Source of the DNA: Paenibacillus sp. FSL H7-0331
Lineage (GTDB): Bacteria; Bacillota; Bacilli; Paenibacillales; NBRC-103111
Direction of reading: 5' to 3'
Assembly (NCBI RefSeq): GCF_001956045.1
Contig: NZ_MRTH01000015.1
Location: forward strand, 62,001 to 126,000
Length of the DNA: 64,000 nucleotides
The notes under the pieces were generated by a model. The model saw nothing but the letters and a program-made list of their open reading frames with translations. It was not told the DNA's origin and did no database searches. Positions 8,432 to 18,600 of the stretch are shown here, one piece after another (position 1 is the stretch's first letter; every line of letters starts with the position of its first letter). Position numbers and translations under genes: made by a program.

Positions 8432-9304
8432 CTAACCCTTTACCGCTCCCAGCATAGCGCCCTGTATGAAATACTTTTGAACAAACGGGTACACCAGCAG
8501 AATCGGTAAAATGACTACGTATACGACGGCATACTTAATATTTTGAGCCATCATCGTAATGCCTTCGGCAGAGCCTGTTTCTGTTGCTTGTGAAGTAAGC
8601 TCGCCCTGAACGACAATGTTCCGTACAAGAATTTGCAGCGGGAACATCGATTTATCGTTCAAATAAATCAAAGCCGGGAAGAAGCTGTTCCAGTGCGCTA
8701 CCGCATAAAAGATAAACATCGTCGCCATAACCGGCAGCGATAACGGCAGCACGATCTTCCATAATATTTTTAATTCTCCAGCACCATCCACCGTTGCCGA
8801 CTCATAGAGGGCTTCCGGTATTTCCTCAAAGAAGGTTCGCATCAAAATCATGTTGAACACATTGACCGCTGTCGGAATCAGCAGCGCCCATATCGTATTC
8901 ACCATGCCGAGCGAATGAACGACTGTATACCTTGGAATCAATCCGCCATCGAAAAACATCGTAAATACTACGAAAAATGCAAACAGCGATCTTCCGTATA
9001 AATACCTTTTCGAGAGTGGATACGCGCACAGCGTCGTCATCAATAAATTGACAATGACACCAAGCGAGGTGTACAGCAGCGTGTTCGTATAGGAACGCAG
9101 AATGGCCGGATCATCCATAACAATCCCGTAAGCTTTCATTGAAAACTCAATCGGGTACAAAAATACATCGCCCCTCTGCACCGCAATGCCCGAGCTTACG
9201 GACACAATTGCCATATAATAGAGGGGATAGATCGTAACGATGATTAAAACCAGCATGAGCAGCACATTCACAATGTCAAAGGGACTTATTTTGTTAAGTC
9301 TCAT
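8432..9304 (-). CDS. carbohydrate ABC transporter permease, LplC/YtcP type
   Basis: A 290-residue inner-membrane permease with about six membrane segments. The cytoplasmic EAA loop reads LYESATVDGAGELKILWKIV at about 165-190 and docks the ATPase. The C-terminus VQKYFIQGAMLGAVKG is typical of the LplC/YtcP group that partners LplB and LplA for complex saccharides. GAGGAGG precedes the ATG. It sits 27 nt after the partner permease. No ATPase gene lies in this operon, as is usual for this group, which shares an MsmX-type ATPase; the window encodes one at 45213. Confidence 0.92.
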   Translation of the reverse strand: MRLNKISPFDIVNVLLMLVLIIVTIYPLYYMAIVSVSSGIAVQRGDVFLYPIEFSMKAYGIVMDDPAILRSYTNTLLYTSLGVIVNLLMTTLCAYPLSKRYLYGRSLFAFFVVFTMFFDGGLIPRYTVVHSLGMVNTIWALLIPTAVNVFNMILMRTFFEEIPEALYESATVDGAGELKILWKIVLPLSLPVMATMFIFYAVAHWNSFFPALIYLNDKSMFPLQILVRNIVVQGELTSQATETGSAEGITMMAQNIKYAVVYVVILPILLVYPFVQKYFIQGAMLGAVKG

Positions 9305-9331
9305 CCCGTAGTTGTCCTCCTCAAGGATAAA

Positions 9332-10297
9332 TTAAAATAAACTGGCACCCTGTATCTTTTTGGCAGCCTGATTGGCCACGACAATCAATACAAGCGAGAT
9401 GACGGATTGAAATATGCCCACGGCCGCAGCAAAGCTGAAATCAGCGTCAATAAGTCCGCGCCGGTACACATAGGTTTGCAGCACATCTGCGGTTTCATAG
9501 GTCGGGCCGCTGTACAGCAAAATAATTTTTTCGAAGCCTACAGATAGCATATGTCCAATCGTTAACAGTAATAATATCGTTGCTACTGTAGCCAAACCAG
9601 GTAGTGTGATATGGCGAATTTTGTGCCATCTGTTGGCACCATCAATAGTTGCCGCTTCATACAATCCAGGGTCAATCGAGGCCAAGGCGGCCAAATAAAT
9701 AATCGAATTCCAGCCCATACCCTGCCAGATCTCGGAGCTGATATAGATGGTACGGAACCACTCCGGCAAGGCAAGAAACGTTTGTGCTTCTCCACCGAAA
9801 TGAACGATCAATTGATTGAACAAACCGGAAATCGAGACAAAATTGACGATCATCCCGGCAATAACGACGGTCGACAAGAAATGCGGAACATAGGTCACCG
9901 TTTGAATAAACCGCTTGAACAGACTGCTTCGCAGCTCATTTAGCAAAATCGCAAAAATAATTGGAGCCGGGAAATAAAAAATCAGTGCATAGAAATTGAG
10001 CATTAACGTATTACGAAGCACCTTCCAGAAGTAAGGCTCATACAAAAATTGCTTGAAATATTTTAATCCCGCCCACGGACTGTGAAAAACACCTTTTATG
10101 ATCGAATAATCTTGAAAAGCCATAATATTGCCGATCATCGGAGCATAGTGAAAAATAAGAAAATAAATAAACGGAAGCACGAACATGGCATACAAATATT
10201 GGCTTTTCCGCAGCTTTCTTCTTACTTGCTGCCATTTGGTTTTCTTGTTAACCGAAGGGTTGGATGACAAGGACGTACTGCCAGTGATGGTCGACAT
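9332..10297 (-). CDS. carbohydrate ABC transporter permease, LplB/YteP type
   Basis: A 321-residue permease. The start MSTITGSTSL at 10297 is chosen because AAAGGAG lies just upstream; the open frame extends 25 codons further without a binding site. An N-terminal basic stretch is followed by about six membrane segments. The EAA loop is LYEAATIDGANRWHKIRHIT. It pairs with the permease at 8432 and the lipoprotein at 10376. The gap to the lipoprotein gene is 78 nt. Confidence 0.92.
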   Translation of the reverse strand: MSTITGSTSLSSNPSVNKKTKWQQVRRKLRKSQYLYAMFVLPFIYFLIFHYAPMIGNIMAFQDYSIIKGVFHSPWAGLKYFKQFLYEPYFWKVLRNTLMLNFYALIFYFPAPIIFAILLNELRSSLFKRFIQTVTYVPHFLSTVVIAGMIVNFVSISGLFNQLIVHFGGEAQTFLALPEWFRTIYISSEIWQGMGWNSIIYLAALASIDPGLYEAATIDGANRWHKIRHITLPGLATVATILLLLTIGHMLSVGFEKIILLYSGPTYETADVLQTYVYRRGLIDADFSFAAAVGIFQSVISLVLIVVANQAAKKIQGASLF

Positions 10298-10375
10298 AAT
10301 AATCCGCTCCTTTGGGTGAAAATGAAGGGACCGTCCCCGTCCATGGACTAAGATCAGGTCCCTCTCTTCCATCCT

Positions 10376-11974
10376 TTATTTAACTCGGGCTAGTGCCGTA
10401 TTATAGATTTTTTCAATTTCCTCCGAGCCTTTATCCTTACATTGCTGAATAAAAGCAGCCCATTCCTTGTCTATTGCACCGTCGGTCATAATGAATTTAT
10501 CCATCGTTTGCGTCAGGTAAGCATCCAACTGCGTCCGCAGCTGCTTCAATTTCTCACGCTCTTCTTTGGTAAATGCAGGATCATACGCCATTCTAAACGC
10601 TGAGCCATCTTTGATGTAGGCAAGGTTTTTATTGGTCCATTCCGTCATGAGCTTCGCTTGTCCTGGAATATCAACAGTATCATCAGCATATAGAGCAAAA
10701 CCTAGGTAGCTGGTTCCAAGCTCCGATTTGATAGCTGCAAACGGATCGGTTTTATCCTTGAACTTGTTAGCAAATTCTTCTTTTCTAATCGGTTTTCCGT
10801 CAACCATCGTGTAATGCTCATTTTCAATTCCCCAGGAAAATAATTTCGTACCTTCTTCGGAGTAAATCCAATCGATATATTCGATGATTTTATCGGGATT
10901 TTTCACGCTTGCGCTAATTGCGTAGGATTCGGACAAATGGTCAAGCTGATACAGCAGACCACGCTTTACGCCCTTGTCGCTGGCAAGAATCGGCAGCATA
11001 TCAAATTGCGCATCGGGATCCTTCTTCTGCAGGGCCGTATTGAAATTAACGCCAAACCCAGTATTATCCATATAATACAACGATTTGCCCGAGCTCAGCT
11101 TCTCCTGCCAAATTTGCGAGGTTGAGGTCGTATAATCCGGATCGAGCAATTTCTCGCGATACAGCTTGTTCAAGTAAGTAACAGCATCTTTAAATTGCGG
11201 CATTGCTGGTCCAAATTTATATTGCTTCAACGCAGGATCATAATAAATCTTGGCTCCACTTACATTCGTATAACCGCTGCCCATTCCAAAAGCGATCGGG
11301 TTGATCAGGTTTTCAGTGCCCGTTAACCCATTTGCCGCGCGGCTCGTGAACGGGAACGTATCCGGATAAGCTTCTTTTAGCTTTTTAAAAGCCTGATACA
11401 ATTCTTCATAGGTAGTTGGGGTTGGAATATTCAGCTTTTTCAATAGATCGACCCGAATAACAGGTACCTGACCTGATTGAGAAGCACCTAACTTTTGCGC
11501 AAGCGGAAAGCCGTACAACTTGCCATCAATTTTATTTTTGTTAATTTCCGGGTTGTCTGCGATTACTTTTTTGAAGTTCGGCATCTTATCCAAATAAGGA
11601 GTCAGATCCAGAAACACACCCGTATCTGCAAAGTTGGAAATATCATCCTGCTTGACTAGCAGCACATCAGGCAGTGTATTCGTAGCTATCAACGTCTTCT
11701 TTTTATCATCGTAATTGCTTTGCGGAGTGCTTTGAATTTCAAGCTTGATGTTCTTTCTTTTCAGACTTTCCTGCACGACCATCGAGTTGGCGATCAGCGG
11801 TTGGCTCGGATGCTCATACCTCATCCATGTTACAGTTACCGGCTTTGCGTTCTTCGCATCGTCTGCTGCCTTCGTTCCTGCCTCTGGTTTTGTTCCAGCT
11901 GTGCTGCAGCCTGCTACTATAGTTCCTAATAAAGCGACCGAGCAGCCTGCGGCCAGATACCCCTTTTTGTTCAT
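10376..11974 (-). CDS. extracellular solute-binding lipoprotein (LplA-like)
   Basis: A 532-residue lipoprotein. The start at 11974 (MNKKGYLAAGC) has AAGGAGGAG upstream; longer in-frame starts lack one. A type II signal peptide ends in the lipobox TIVAGC, so Cys near 24 is the lipid anchor. The mature part is the long type of family 1 sugar-binding protein used with LplB/LplC permeases, with a C-terminal helical extension. It captures the oligosaccharide at the outer membrane face. It is the first gene of the operon that runs to 3219 and has a poor -35 but tandem direct repeats upstream, which suggests an activator-dependent promoter. Confidence 0.92.
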   Translation of the reverse strand: MNKKGYLAAGCSVALLGTIVAGCSTAGTKPEAGTKAADDAKNAKPVTVTWMRYEHPSQPLIANSMVVQESLKRKNIKLEIQSTPQSNYDDKKKTLIATNTLPDVLLVKQDDISNFADTGVFLDLTPYLDKMPNFKKVIADNPEINKNKIDGKLYGFPLAQKLGASQSGQVPVIRVDLLKKLNIPTPTTYEELYQAFKKLKEAYPDTFPFTSRAANGLTGTENLINPIAFGMGSGYTNVSGAKIYYDPALKQYKFGPAMPQFKDAVTYLNKLYREKLLDPDYTTSTSQIWQEKLSSGKSLYYMDNTGFGVNFNTALQKKDPDAQFDMLPILASDKGVKRGLLYQLDHLSESYAISASVKNPDKIIEYIDWIYSEEGTKLFSWGIENEHYTMVDGKPIRKEEFANKFKDKTDPFAAIKSELGTSYLGFALYADDTVDIPGQAKLMTEWTNKNLAYIKDGSAFRMAYDPAFTKEEREKLKQLRTQLDAYLTQTMDKFIMTDGAIDKEWAAFIQQCKDKGSEEIEKIYNTALARVK

Positions 11975-12019
11975 CGTCGTTCTCCTCCTTGAAACATGTA
12001 ATGTTGCTTTCACACCCAT

Positions 12020-12112
12020 AGTGTAAGCGGTATTCTGCAACCTTGAATACATCCGATACGACGCACGATGATACGTTATTCCACTTCGGACAGCGATGAT
12101 ACTTTATTCCAC
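12020..12112 (-). promoter_or_regulatory. putative AraC-type activator site and promoter of the lipoprotein operon
   Basis: Two 19-bp direct repeats differing at one base, CGATGATACGTTATTCCAC (12066-12084) and the copy at 12094-12112, lie 28 bp apart in phase. A -10-like TACACT (minus strand, 12020-12025) has no good -35. Tandem direct repeats upstream of a weak promoter are typical of AraC-family activators, and the gene for one lies immediately upstream. Confidence 0.6.
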
Positions 12113-12133
12113 CCTGTTACAAAAGGACGATTT

Positions 12134-14470
12134 TCACTCTTTTCTGGCTTTGATATGGCGGTAGTCGATAGGTGAGATGCCTTCATGCTTCTTAAACATT
12201 CGGAGGAAGGTCGTTCTGCTGTTCATCCCGATCCGATCTGCAATTTCATTCACTTTCAAATCCGTCTCCGTCAGCAGCTCCTTGGCCTTGGCCATCCGGA
12301 TCAAGCTGATATAATCCGTAATACTCGTTCCTGTCGTTTCTTTAAACATCCGGGAGACATACTTGGCTGACAATCCAATTTCATTAGCAATGTTTTCGAG
12401 ATAAATATCCTTGGCATAGTTGCTTTCAATATAGGCAGTAATAAAAGAGATCACCGTACCCGTCCGACGCTCTCCCTTGGTCCCTGTTTCAGCAACGATC
12501 CGCTCGTAGAAGTTAATCAGCCTCTCTACACGATCCGTAAACTCATTGGGTGTTATATTTTTATTGGCAAGCACCGCATACTCCTCTTCGGTAAGGAGAA
12601 GGTGTATGTCCAGCTGCCGCTCATTCGCATAGCGAATCCCTGTATTCCACAATTCAACGAGCAGGACTCCAAGATGCGTATAGGATACGCCGCGGCTTTT
12701 ATTGGCTTGGATCAGACCCTCCACCTCGGTTGCCAGTACCTCTACATTACCGGCCTTCAAGCCATTGACGATTTTTTTCTCATCCAGAAATGAGTAGTAA
12801 TAGCTTTGCTCGATAGTCAGTCCGACCGCATCCGCAATGGCTATATCTGAATGATCCTTCCACTGATCCATCGCTGTAATGGCATCGCTGTAGGATTTGG
12901 CGATATCGCTCACCTTGTCATACGTTTTGCCCAGTCCGATAATCAGCTCGCAGTAAATCATATCGTACTCAAAGGTTTTCTTAATGGAATCCAGCGCCAG
13001 CACTAGCCGCTCATTGTCTGCTTCCTGCTTCAGATTAACCATGCATACATAAAAATTGTGCTCATACTCCATCAAGTAGCAGTTCACCTGCTGCTGCATG
13101 ATCCCCCATAAAACCTTTTTCATTTTTTCCTGAATCAATAATCGGTCTGCTTCCTCAATGTCCCGATAAAACCGTTCTTTGTAATGAAACATAAAGCAGC
13201 AGCACAAATAGCTGTCGCCGCGAAAACCGATATCGTCCAGAACCTGATCCAGCGTCTCCTGCTGCGTCCAGGGCTGACCGCGAAATAAACTGGCAAAAAA
13301 ATGATCCAGCAGCCCGTTGGAATATTGACTCACCTTCTGCACCGCGTCCCGATTTTGCTGGATCAACTGATCAATCCGGCTGCCAATGACACTTAACTCA
13401 TCGCTGCTTCTCAGTTCATTCGTAAATTCGATTTCCTTTTCACTCTGAACGAGAATATTGCGGATGTTTTTGATGGGATTGTACAGATTCATACTGAATA
13501 TAAAGGAAAAGCAAACGCCAATAATCATCAAAGTGATGCATATCCAAAATACGAGGCTCAGGATGCTCGCTGGCTCCTTGCCAAAGGCTTGAACCGGCGT
13601 AATGGAATAATAGTCCCAGCCAAAAGCTTCTGAAGGCATATGGACGACCAAGGCTTGCTCGTCAGCAACCTCCATGAACTCCGTGGAATCCGTTTTATCT
13701 AAATGCTTGCTGATTTGTTCAATCATTTCAGCACTGTAGCCGCTTTCGTTCAAAATCACTTGACGCTTTTTATCCAATATGAGATATGTAGTCGATGCAT
13801 ACATCGCATTATTTTTAAGGGAAGCAGAAATCGCCTGCAGTGACAGGCTTGTTACCATCGTGACCAATCTGCCATTAACATATTGGGTTGATACGCTTGG
13901 AATTACCTTTCGGGTAATATCGTTATCGATGTAGTTATGTACATCCGTTGGCGGCAGCAGCTCAAAAAAACTGCTTGCTTGCAGCTTTTTCTTCCAAAAC
14001 TCTTTATCGTAGCCTTCCATCCGGTAAAACTTGTCGAAGAACATATCAAAGTCAGCCATCTCCTGGCTCGTGTAAACCTTTACCGTGTCCGTGTACATAA
14101 AAATATGATCAATGAAAGAGCTGATCGTATTCCGATTTCCCGCAATCGCTCTTACAATTAATTGCATACTCAATTTTTCTTCGTTGTTCATCTGCATATA
14201 AGGCTTTAAATTTTGTTCGATAATCGGGTTTGAAAATAAATTATTGTTGGTCAATTGTGCACTGCGCAAATAAATATCAACCGTTTGTGAAGAAAACTTC
14301 AAATTATCCGTCAGCTTCTGAGAAACATCCTTTTTTACAACTTGATCAACATTGAAATACACGATCAACCCTATGATCATGATGGGAATCAATAAGGAAA
14401 GAAAGTACATCAAAATTTTGGCAAATAATTTGTTCGCCGGGAATAGCTGCTTCAATGGATGACCTTTCAT
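12134..14470 (-). CDS. membrane-bound AraC-family transcriptional regulator
   Basis: A 778-residue regulator of the type common in Paenibacillus sugar loci. The start at 14470 follows AAGGGGG. Order: N-terminal membrane helix (about 16-39), extracytoplasmic sensor region (about 40-290) resembling a Cache-like fold, second helix (about 300-322), a HAMP-like linker, a central degenerate domain, and a C-terminal double helix-turn-helix of AraC (about 680-778: LENIANEIGLSAKYVSRMF and VNEIADRIGMNSRTTFLRMF). It probably senses an extracellular sugar or the loaded binding protein and activates the operon starting at 11974. It may be transcribed with the upstream kinase gene, though an inverted repeat separates them. 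Confidence 0.9.
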   Translation of the reverse strand: MKGHPLKQLFPANKLFAKILMYFLSLLIPIMIIGLIVYFNVDQVVKKDVSQKLTDNLKFSSQTVDIYLRSAQLTNNNLFSNPIIEQNLKPYMQMNNEEKLSMQLIVRAIAGNRNTISSFIDHIFMYTDTVKVYTSQEMADFDMFFDKFYRMEGYDKEFWKKKLQASSFFELLPPTDVHNYIDNDITRKVIPSVSTQYVNGRLVTMVTSLSLQAISASLKNNAMYASTTYLILDKKRQVILNESGYSAEMIEQISKHLDKTDSTEFMEVADEQALVVHMPSEAFGWDYYSITPVQAFGKEPASILSLVFWICITLMIIGVCFSFIFSMNLYNPIKNIRNILVQSEKEIEFTNELRSSDELSVIGSRIDQLIQQNRDAVQKVSQYSNGLLDHFFASLFRGQPWTQQETLDQVLDDIGFRGDSYLCCCFMFHYKERFYRDIEEADRLLIQEKMKKVLWGIMQQQVNCYLMEYEHNFYVCMVNLKQEADNERLVLALDSIKKTFEYDMIYCELIIGLGKTYDKVSDIAKSYSDAITAMDQWKDHSDIAIADAVGLTIEQSYYYSFLDEKKIVNGLKAGNVEVLATEVEGLIQANKSRGVSYTHLGVLLVELWNTGIRYANERQLDIHLLLTEEEYAVLANKNITPNEFTDRVERLINFYERIVAETGTKGERRTGTVISFITAYIESNYAKDIYLENIANEIGLSAKYVSRMFKETTGTSITDYISLIRMAKAKELLTETDLKVNEIADRIGMNSRTTFLRMFKKHEGISPIDYRHIKARKE

Positions 14471-14548
14471 CTCTGTATCCCCCTTGTTAAATACATGGGT
14501 CGGGCATGAGTATGATTCCTTATGCCCGAATCCCATTTATGCTACCTG

Positions 14549-14603
14549 TTTAGAAGTCCGGTGAATAAGTCCCGCTGCGCTCGTTATTTACCGGACTTCT
14601 AAA
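14549..14603. repeat. short copy of the terminal-inverted-repeat element (copy 1)
   Basis: TTTAGAAGTCCGGTGAATAA (14549-14568) pairs with 14584-14603 over 20 bp with one G-U, leaving a 15-nt loop. The ends are those of the 175-205 bp elements at 19050, 22314 and 46341, but the interior is missing. The TAG stop of the kinase gene (14599-14601) lies inside the right arm. Confidence 0.85.
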
Positions 14604-15666
14604 CTTCACTATGATCCCAGCGGTCCAATATTTCTTGCGGAGATGCCGTCCCGGTCTCACCGCACTTCCTCACTGTAACCGCTGCCGCCAGATGTGCGAA
14701 TGCTGCTGCTTCTGGCCCTGTGCACCCGGTCCCCCAAGCGGATAAAAAAGCGGCCGTGAATGAATCGCCTGCGCCCACGATATCAATAGGAGGCGGCACT
14801 GGCCGTGTCGGCACCAGTATCATCTCATTATTTTCGAACCATACCGCTCCTTTTTCCCCCAAGGTGATGCAGCAAGGAGCACCGGCCTGTTTACTCAGCT
14901 GCAATCCTGCTTTCAATATACCACTTTCTGTGGCTTGTTGATGCTTCGAGCTTCCATTATACCAGCGCAATGCCTCCAGCTCGTTCGGCTTTAGCACGAC
15001 ATTCTTGAATGTACCGATCCGATCTCGGCTGTCTACAACGATTTTTTTCCCCAGACTTGCCCAGTAACTCAGCCGCTCGCGGACGATAGAACCGACCACA
15101 CCATACTCCAGCTGGTCGGTTACGCTGATAACATCGACTTTTTCCGCCATGCGGTCCAACTGCTGGACAACCCTGTGCCCGGCAGCGTCGGACAAACCTT
15201 CCTGATTGATAAAATCTATCCGCGGCGCCTCCTGTCGCACCTCCTGCAAGCCGTGCAGCATAACCTTGCAGTAGGCGGGAGTGACTCGCCCCGGTTCCAC
15301 CTGCACAAACGCATCATTGATACCGCGTGAGCGTAAAGCCTCCTTCAGCAGATGTCCGCGCCAGTCGTCTCCTGCAATCGAGCAGAAGCTGACCTCTTCA
15401 CAGCCAAGTGCTTTGAAATTAACTGCTGCATTGCCGGCTGCTCCGGGAGCGAAGCGCTCCCCAACAACCGGTACATTATAGTGCGGCGTCTCTCTGGACA
15501 ATTCACTGGCCGTCATATCGGCATGCCAATACATATCGAGGCAGCCATCCCCGATCACACCGACCTTTAATCGGGATATGCGCTGCAAAATATCAGATAC
15601 CTGCTCCCGAGCCAATCCGTCAAATTGCCGGATCGAAGCCAGGTTCATCGATTCGTCACTGAGCAT
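14599..15666 (-). CDS. PfkB-family carbohydrate kinase resembling the HldE/RfaE kinase domain
   Basis: A 355-residue kinase. The N-terminal motif VIGDGCLDMYW and the glycine stretch GAAGNAAVNFKALG recall the heptose-7-phosphate 1-kinase domain of HldE, and DIVGAGDSFTAAF near 295 is the PfkB signature with the catalytic Asp. There is no nucleotidyltransferase domain. It phosphorylates a sugar or sugar phosphate in the cytoplasm. The ATG at 15666 has AAGGGAG 8 nt upstream and overlaps the end of the GH38 gene by 11 bp, so the two are coupled. Its stop codon falls in a repeat element. Substrate not determinable; heptose- or hexose-phosphate is an inference from family and the GmhA-type gene nearby. 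Confidence 0.82.
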   Translation of the reverse strand: MLSDESMNLASIRQFDGLAREQVSDILQRISRLKVGVIGDGCLDMYWHADMTASELSRETPHYNVPVVGERFAPGAAGNAAVNFKALGCEEVSFCSIAGDDWRGHLLKEALRSRGINDAFVQVEPGRVTPAYCKVMLHGLQEVRQEAPRIDFINQEGLSDAAGHRVVQQLDRMAEKVDVISVTDQLEYGVVGSIVRERLSYWASLGKKIVVDSRDRIGTFKNVVLKPNELEALRWYNGSSKHQQATESGILKAGLQLSKQAGAPCCITLGEKGAVWFENNEMILVPTRPVPPPIDIVGAGDSFTAAFLSAWGTGCTGPEAAAFAHLAAAVTVRKCGETGTASPQEILDRWDHSEV

Positions 15667-18600
15667 GAGACTGTCTCCCTTCCTGGTCCTCCGACTGCGC
15701 TGCCAGGACGATGCGGAATGTTTTCAGTTCAAATGGATTGAAGAAAGCTCCGAACCCATGCTCGCCATGCTCAACAGGAATACCCTCTTGTTCAACCAGA
15801 TTGACCTCTTCGGCCTGGTCGACTTTGAAATGCGTAGTAAAGGTGACTTCGCCGCGTTTACCTGCGTATTCATAGCACCGTACGATCCAGCTGTCTGAAT
15901 CCTCGGCTTTCTTGACGGTATCAATCATAACATGATCACCACTCACTCCAATAAAGCTTAACTGCGCAGGCAGAGACTGCGATTGTGGACGGCTTGCCTG
16001 AGCTGTTATTTCCGAAACCACGACAGGCACATTCAACCGATAGGCCTGCTCTACAGTACCCGCTGCGAACCAATCGCCATCATGTGGAAGTAAGGAGTAT
16101 GTGAAGGTATGCTCACCCTTATCGCATTCAGGATCTGGCTTATTGGAGGACTTAATTAACGTGAGCCTCATCACATGATCCTTTATGTCGTGGCCGTATT
16201 TGCAATCGTTTAATAGGCTGACGCCGAATCCACGTTCGGAAAGATCTACCCATTTATGTGCGCACGTCTCAAACCGCGCATAATCCCAGCTCGTGTTCCA
16301 ATGAGTCGGACGCTGTACGTGTCCAAATTGAATTTCATAAGTCGCCGCGGCTGCACGAACGCATACCGGGAAGGCCACCTTCAGCAGCGTCTCACGCTCG
16401 TGCCAATCGACCCAGGTGGAGAAATCAATCCGCGGGTGATGTGCATGCACAATCAGCTCCTGACGGATGACCGTCTTACCATATGACCATTCAAATTGGG
16501 CAACGGCGCGCAGCGGACCTTTCTCTAGCCAGACCACCGATTGCAATTCCGTAACATGACGGACCTTTTCCACATAAAAAATATCGATTTCCCAATTATC
16601 ATGATACGCTGGCTTATCCTCGTGCACATCAAAGCGATTGCCCGTCTCTCCCGCGGCAAGCACTTCTCGCTTAGAGCGTTTATCGAACAAGCGGCTAAGC
16701 TGACCAAACTCATTCCACTCGATATCATAAAATGGAGTCGACACTCCATTCTCTGTGAAGGAGAATGGTGAAGGTTGCATAACCTCTGTTGTTGCTGGTG
16801 TCAGCGCTGCTGGTACTTCCTGCAGCTTTGCTGCAGCCAGATCGACTGTTCCGGTTGCATCCGTCGAAGCTGCTGCATCTAGTCCTTCATTTGACTCCAT
16901 ACGAATCGTCGTGTAGCCCATCGCCGGAATGTCGTTGACCAGCAGCAGCAGCCGATCTCCTACTCCATCGGCATCAAATCCACGAATCCGTTCAGCAGCA
17001 AGGACACGGCCTTCAGCATCCACCCACTGTTGTCCTTCATAGTCTTCCTTCCAGGATAAGTCTACCAGCTCGCTGCGCGTCCATGGCAAGGAGTTGAATA
17101 TCATCCAGCCCTCGCCTTCCAAGGATATGCATGAGGTTAACAGACTCAACCCATCCGTAAGTGCTCCCTGAGCCAGCCGCTCCGACTCCGCATACTCAAT
17201 ACGACAATCCTCGTAGACCTCTGTAATTGAGGAGCCCGGCAAAATATCATGGAACTGGTTGCGCAGTACAATTTTCCAGCTGTCATACAGCTGCTTTTGC
17301 GGATAACTGGAATAACCGGTGAGCGGACTGTTAAAGATCGACACAATCTCGGCATCACGCAGCAAAAATTCCATATGGCGATTCATCTTTTTCACATAGG
17401 CCTGTGAGGTATAGGTACCGCGATGCAGCTCCAAATACAGCTCCCCGTCCCAATGGTGAACGTAGCGGTCTGTTTGCTCTACCGTTTGCTCCAACTTGTT
17501 GAAAAATTCGTCGGCCCGACCTGTTGTCGCCTTCGGCAAGCCCGGCATATTTTCCAGTCTTCTGCGCATTTCCAGCATCGTACGTGTCGGTCCACCGCCA
17601 CCGTCTCCCCAACCGTAGGATAACAGCAGCTCGGAATCGTTGACTTCCTTATCACGGTAATTGTTCCAGATCCCGCTTAATGTAGCAGGCAGCACCTGAC
17701 CGTTGTAGGTATAGAAGCGGGTGAATGTGCTCTCCGGAATATCAGGGTCCGGCGTCGTAATATAATGCGTCAGCACCTCAGTCCCATCAATTCCGCGCCA
17801 ATAAAAGGTATCGTGCGGAAAGCGGTTATATACATTCCAGCTGATTTTGGACGTCATAAAATGGCGCAGTCCGCTCTTTTGTAAAATTTGCGGCAGTGCC
17901 CAGCTGTACCCGAACACATCGGGCAGCCATAAATATTCGCATTTCACACCGAAGGTATGCTCGAAGTAGCGTATGCCATACAGAAGCTGGCGGACAAGCG
18001 ACTCCCCGGAAGGGATGTTGCAGTCCGACTCCAGCCACATAGCGCCTCCAGCCTCCCAGCGTCCTTCCTGAACACGCTCTTTAATTTTGGCAAAAACCTC
18101 AGGGTAATCCTGCTGGATATATTCATACAGCTGCGGCTGCGTTTGTAAAAATACATATTCCGGGAACTGCTCCATCAAGCGCAGCACCGTCGAGAAAGAA
18201 CGAACTGCTTTCTCCCGCGTATGCTTCAATCGCCACAGCCAGGCCACATCGATATGCGTATGACCGATGCAGCGAACGGTTAGAGGCTGGTAGGTGGGCA
18301 GCTTCGCCAACTCATCCTTCAGCTTCTGATTAGCCTCCTTAACACTTGCGTAGAATGCCTCGTCTCCAGGAACCCTCCAATTCAGCAGAAGAAAAGCACG
18401 GTCAAGCGCTTTCACCAACGCCTGTCGTTCCCAGCGGTTCTCCTCCAATACCTGAATCGTATGATACACAGCGAACGCGGTATGATACAAGTCGTCCGTT
18501 TCCGTTTCGAGCACGGCAAATGCGGACGTCCGGAGCTGATGCTCCTGCACGGTTTTCGTACCATCGGCTCCGCTTAATCCGCTCCACACTTTAAATAATA

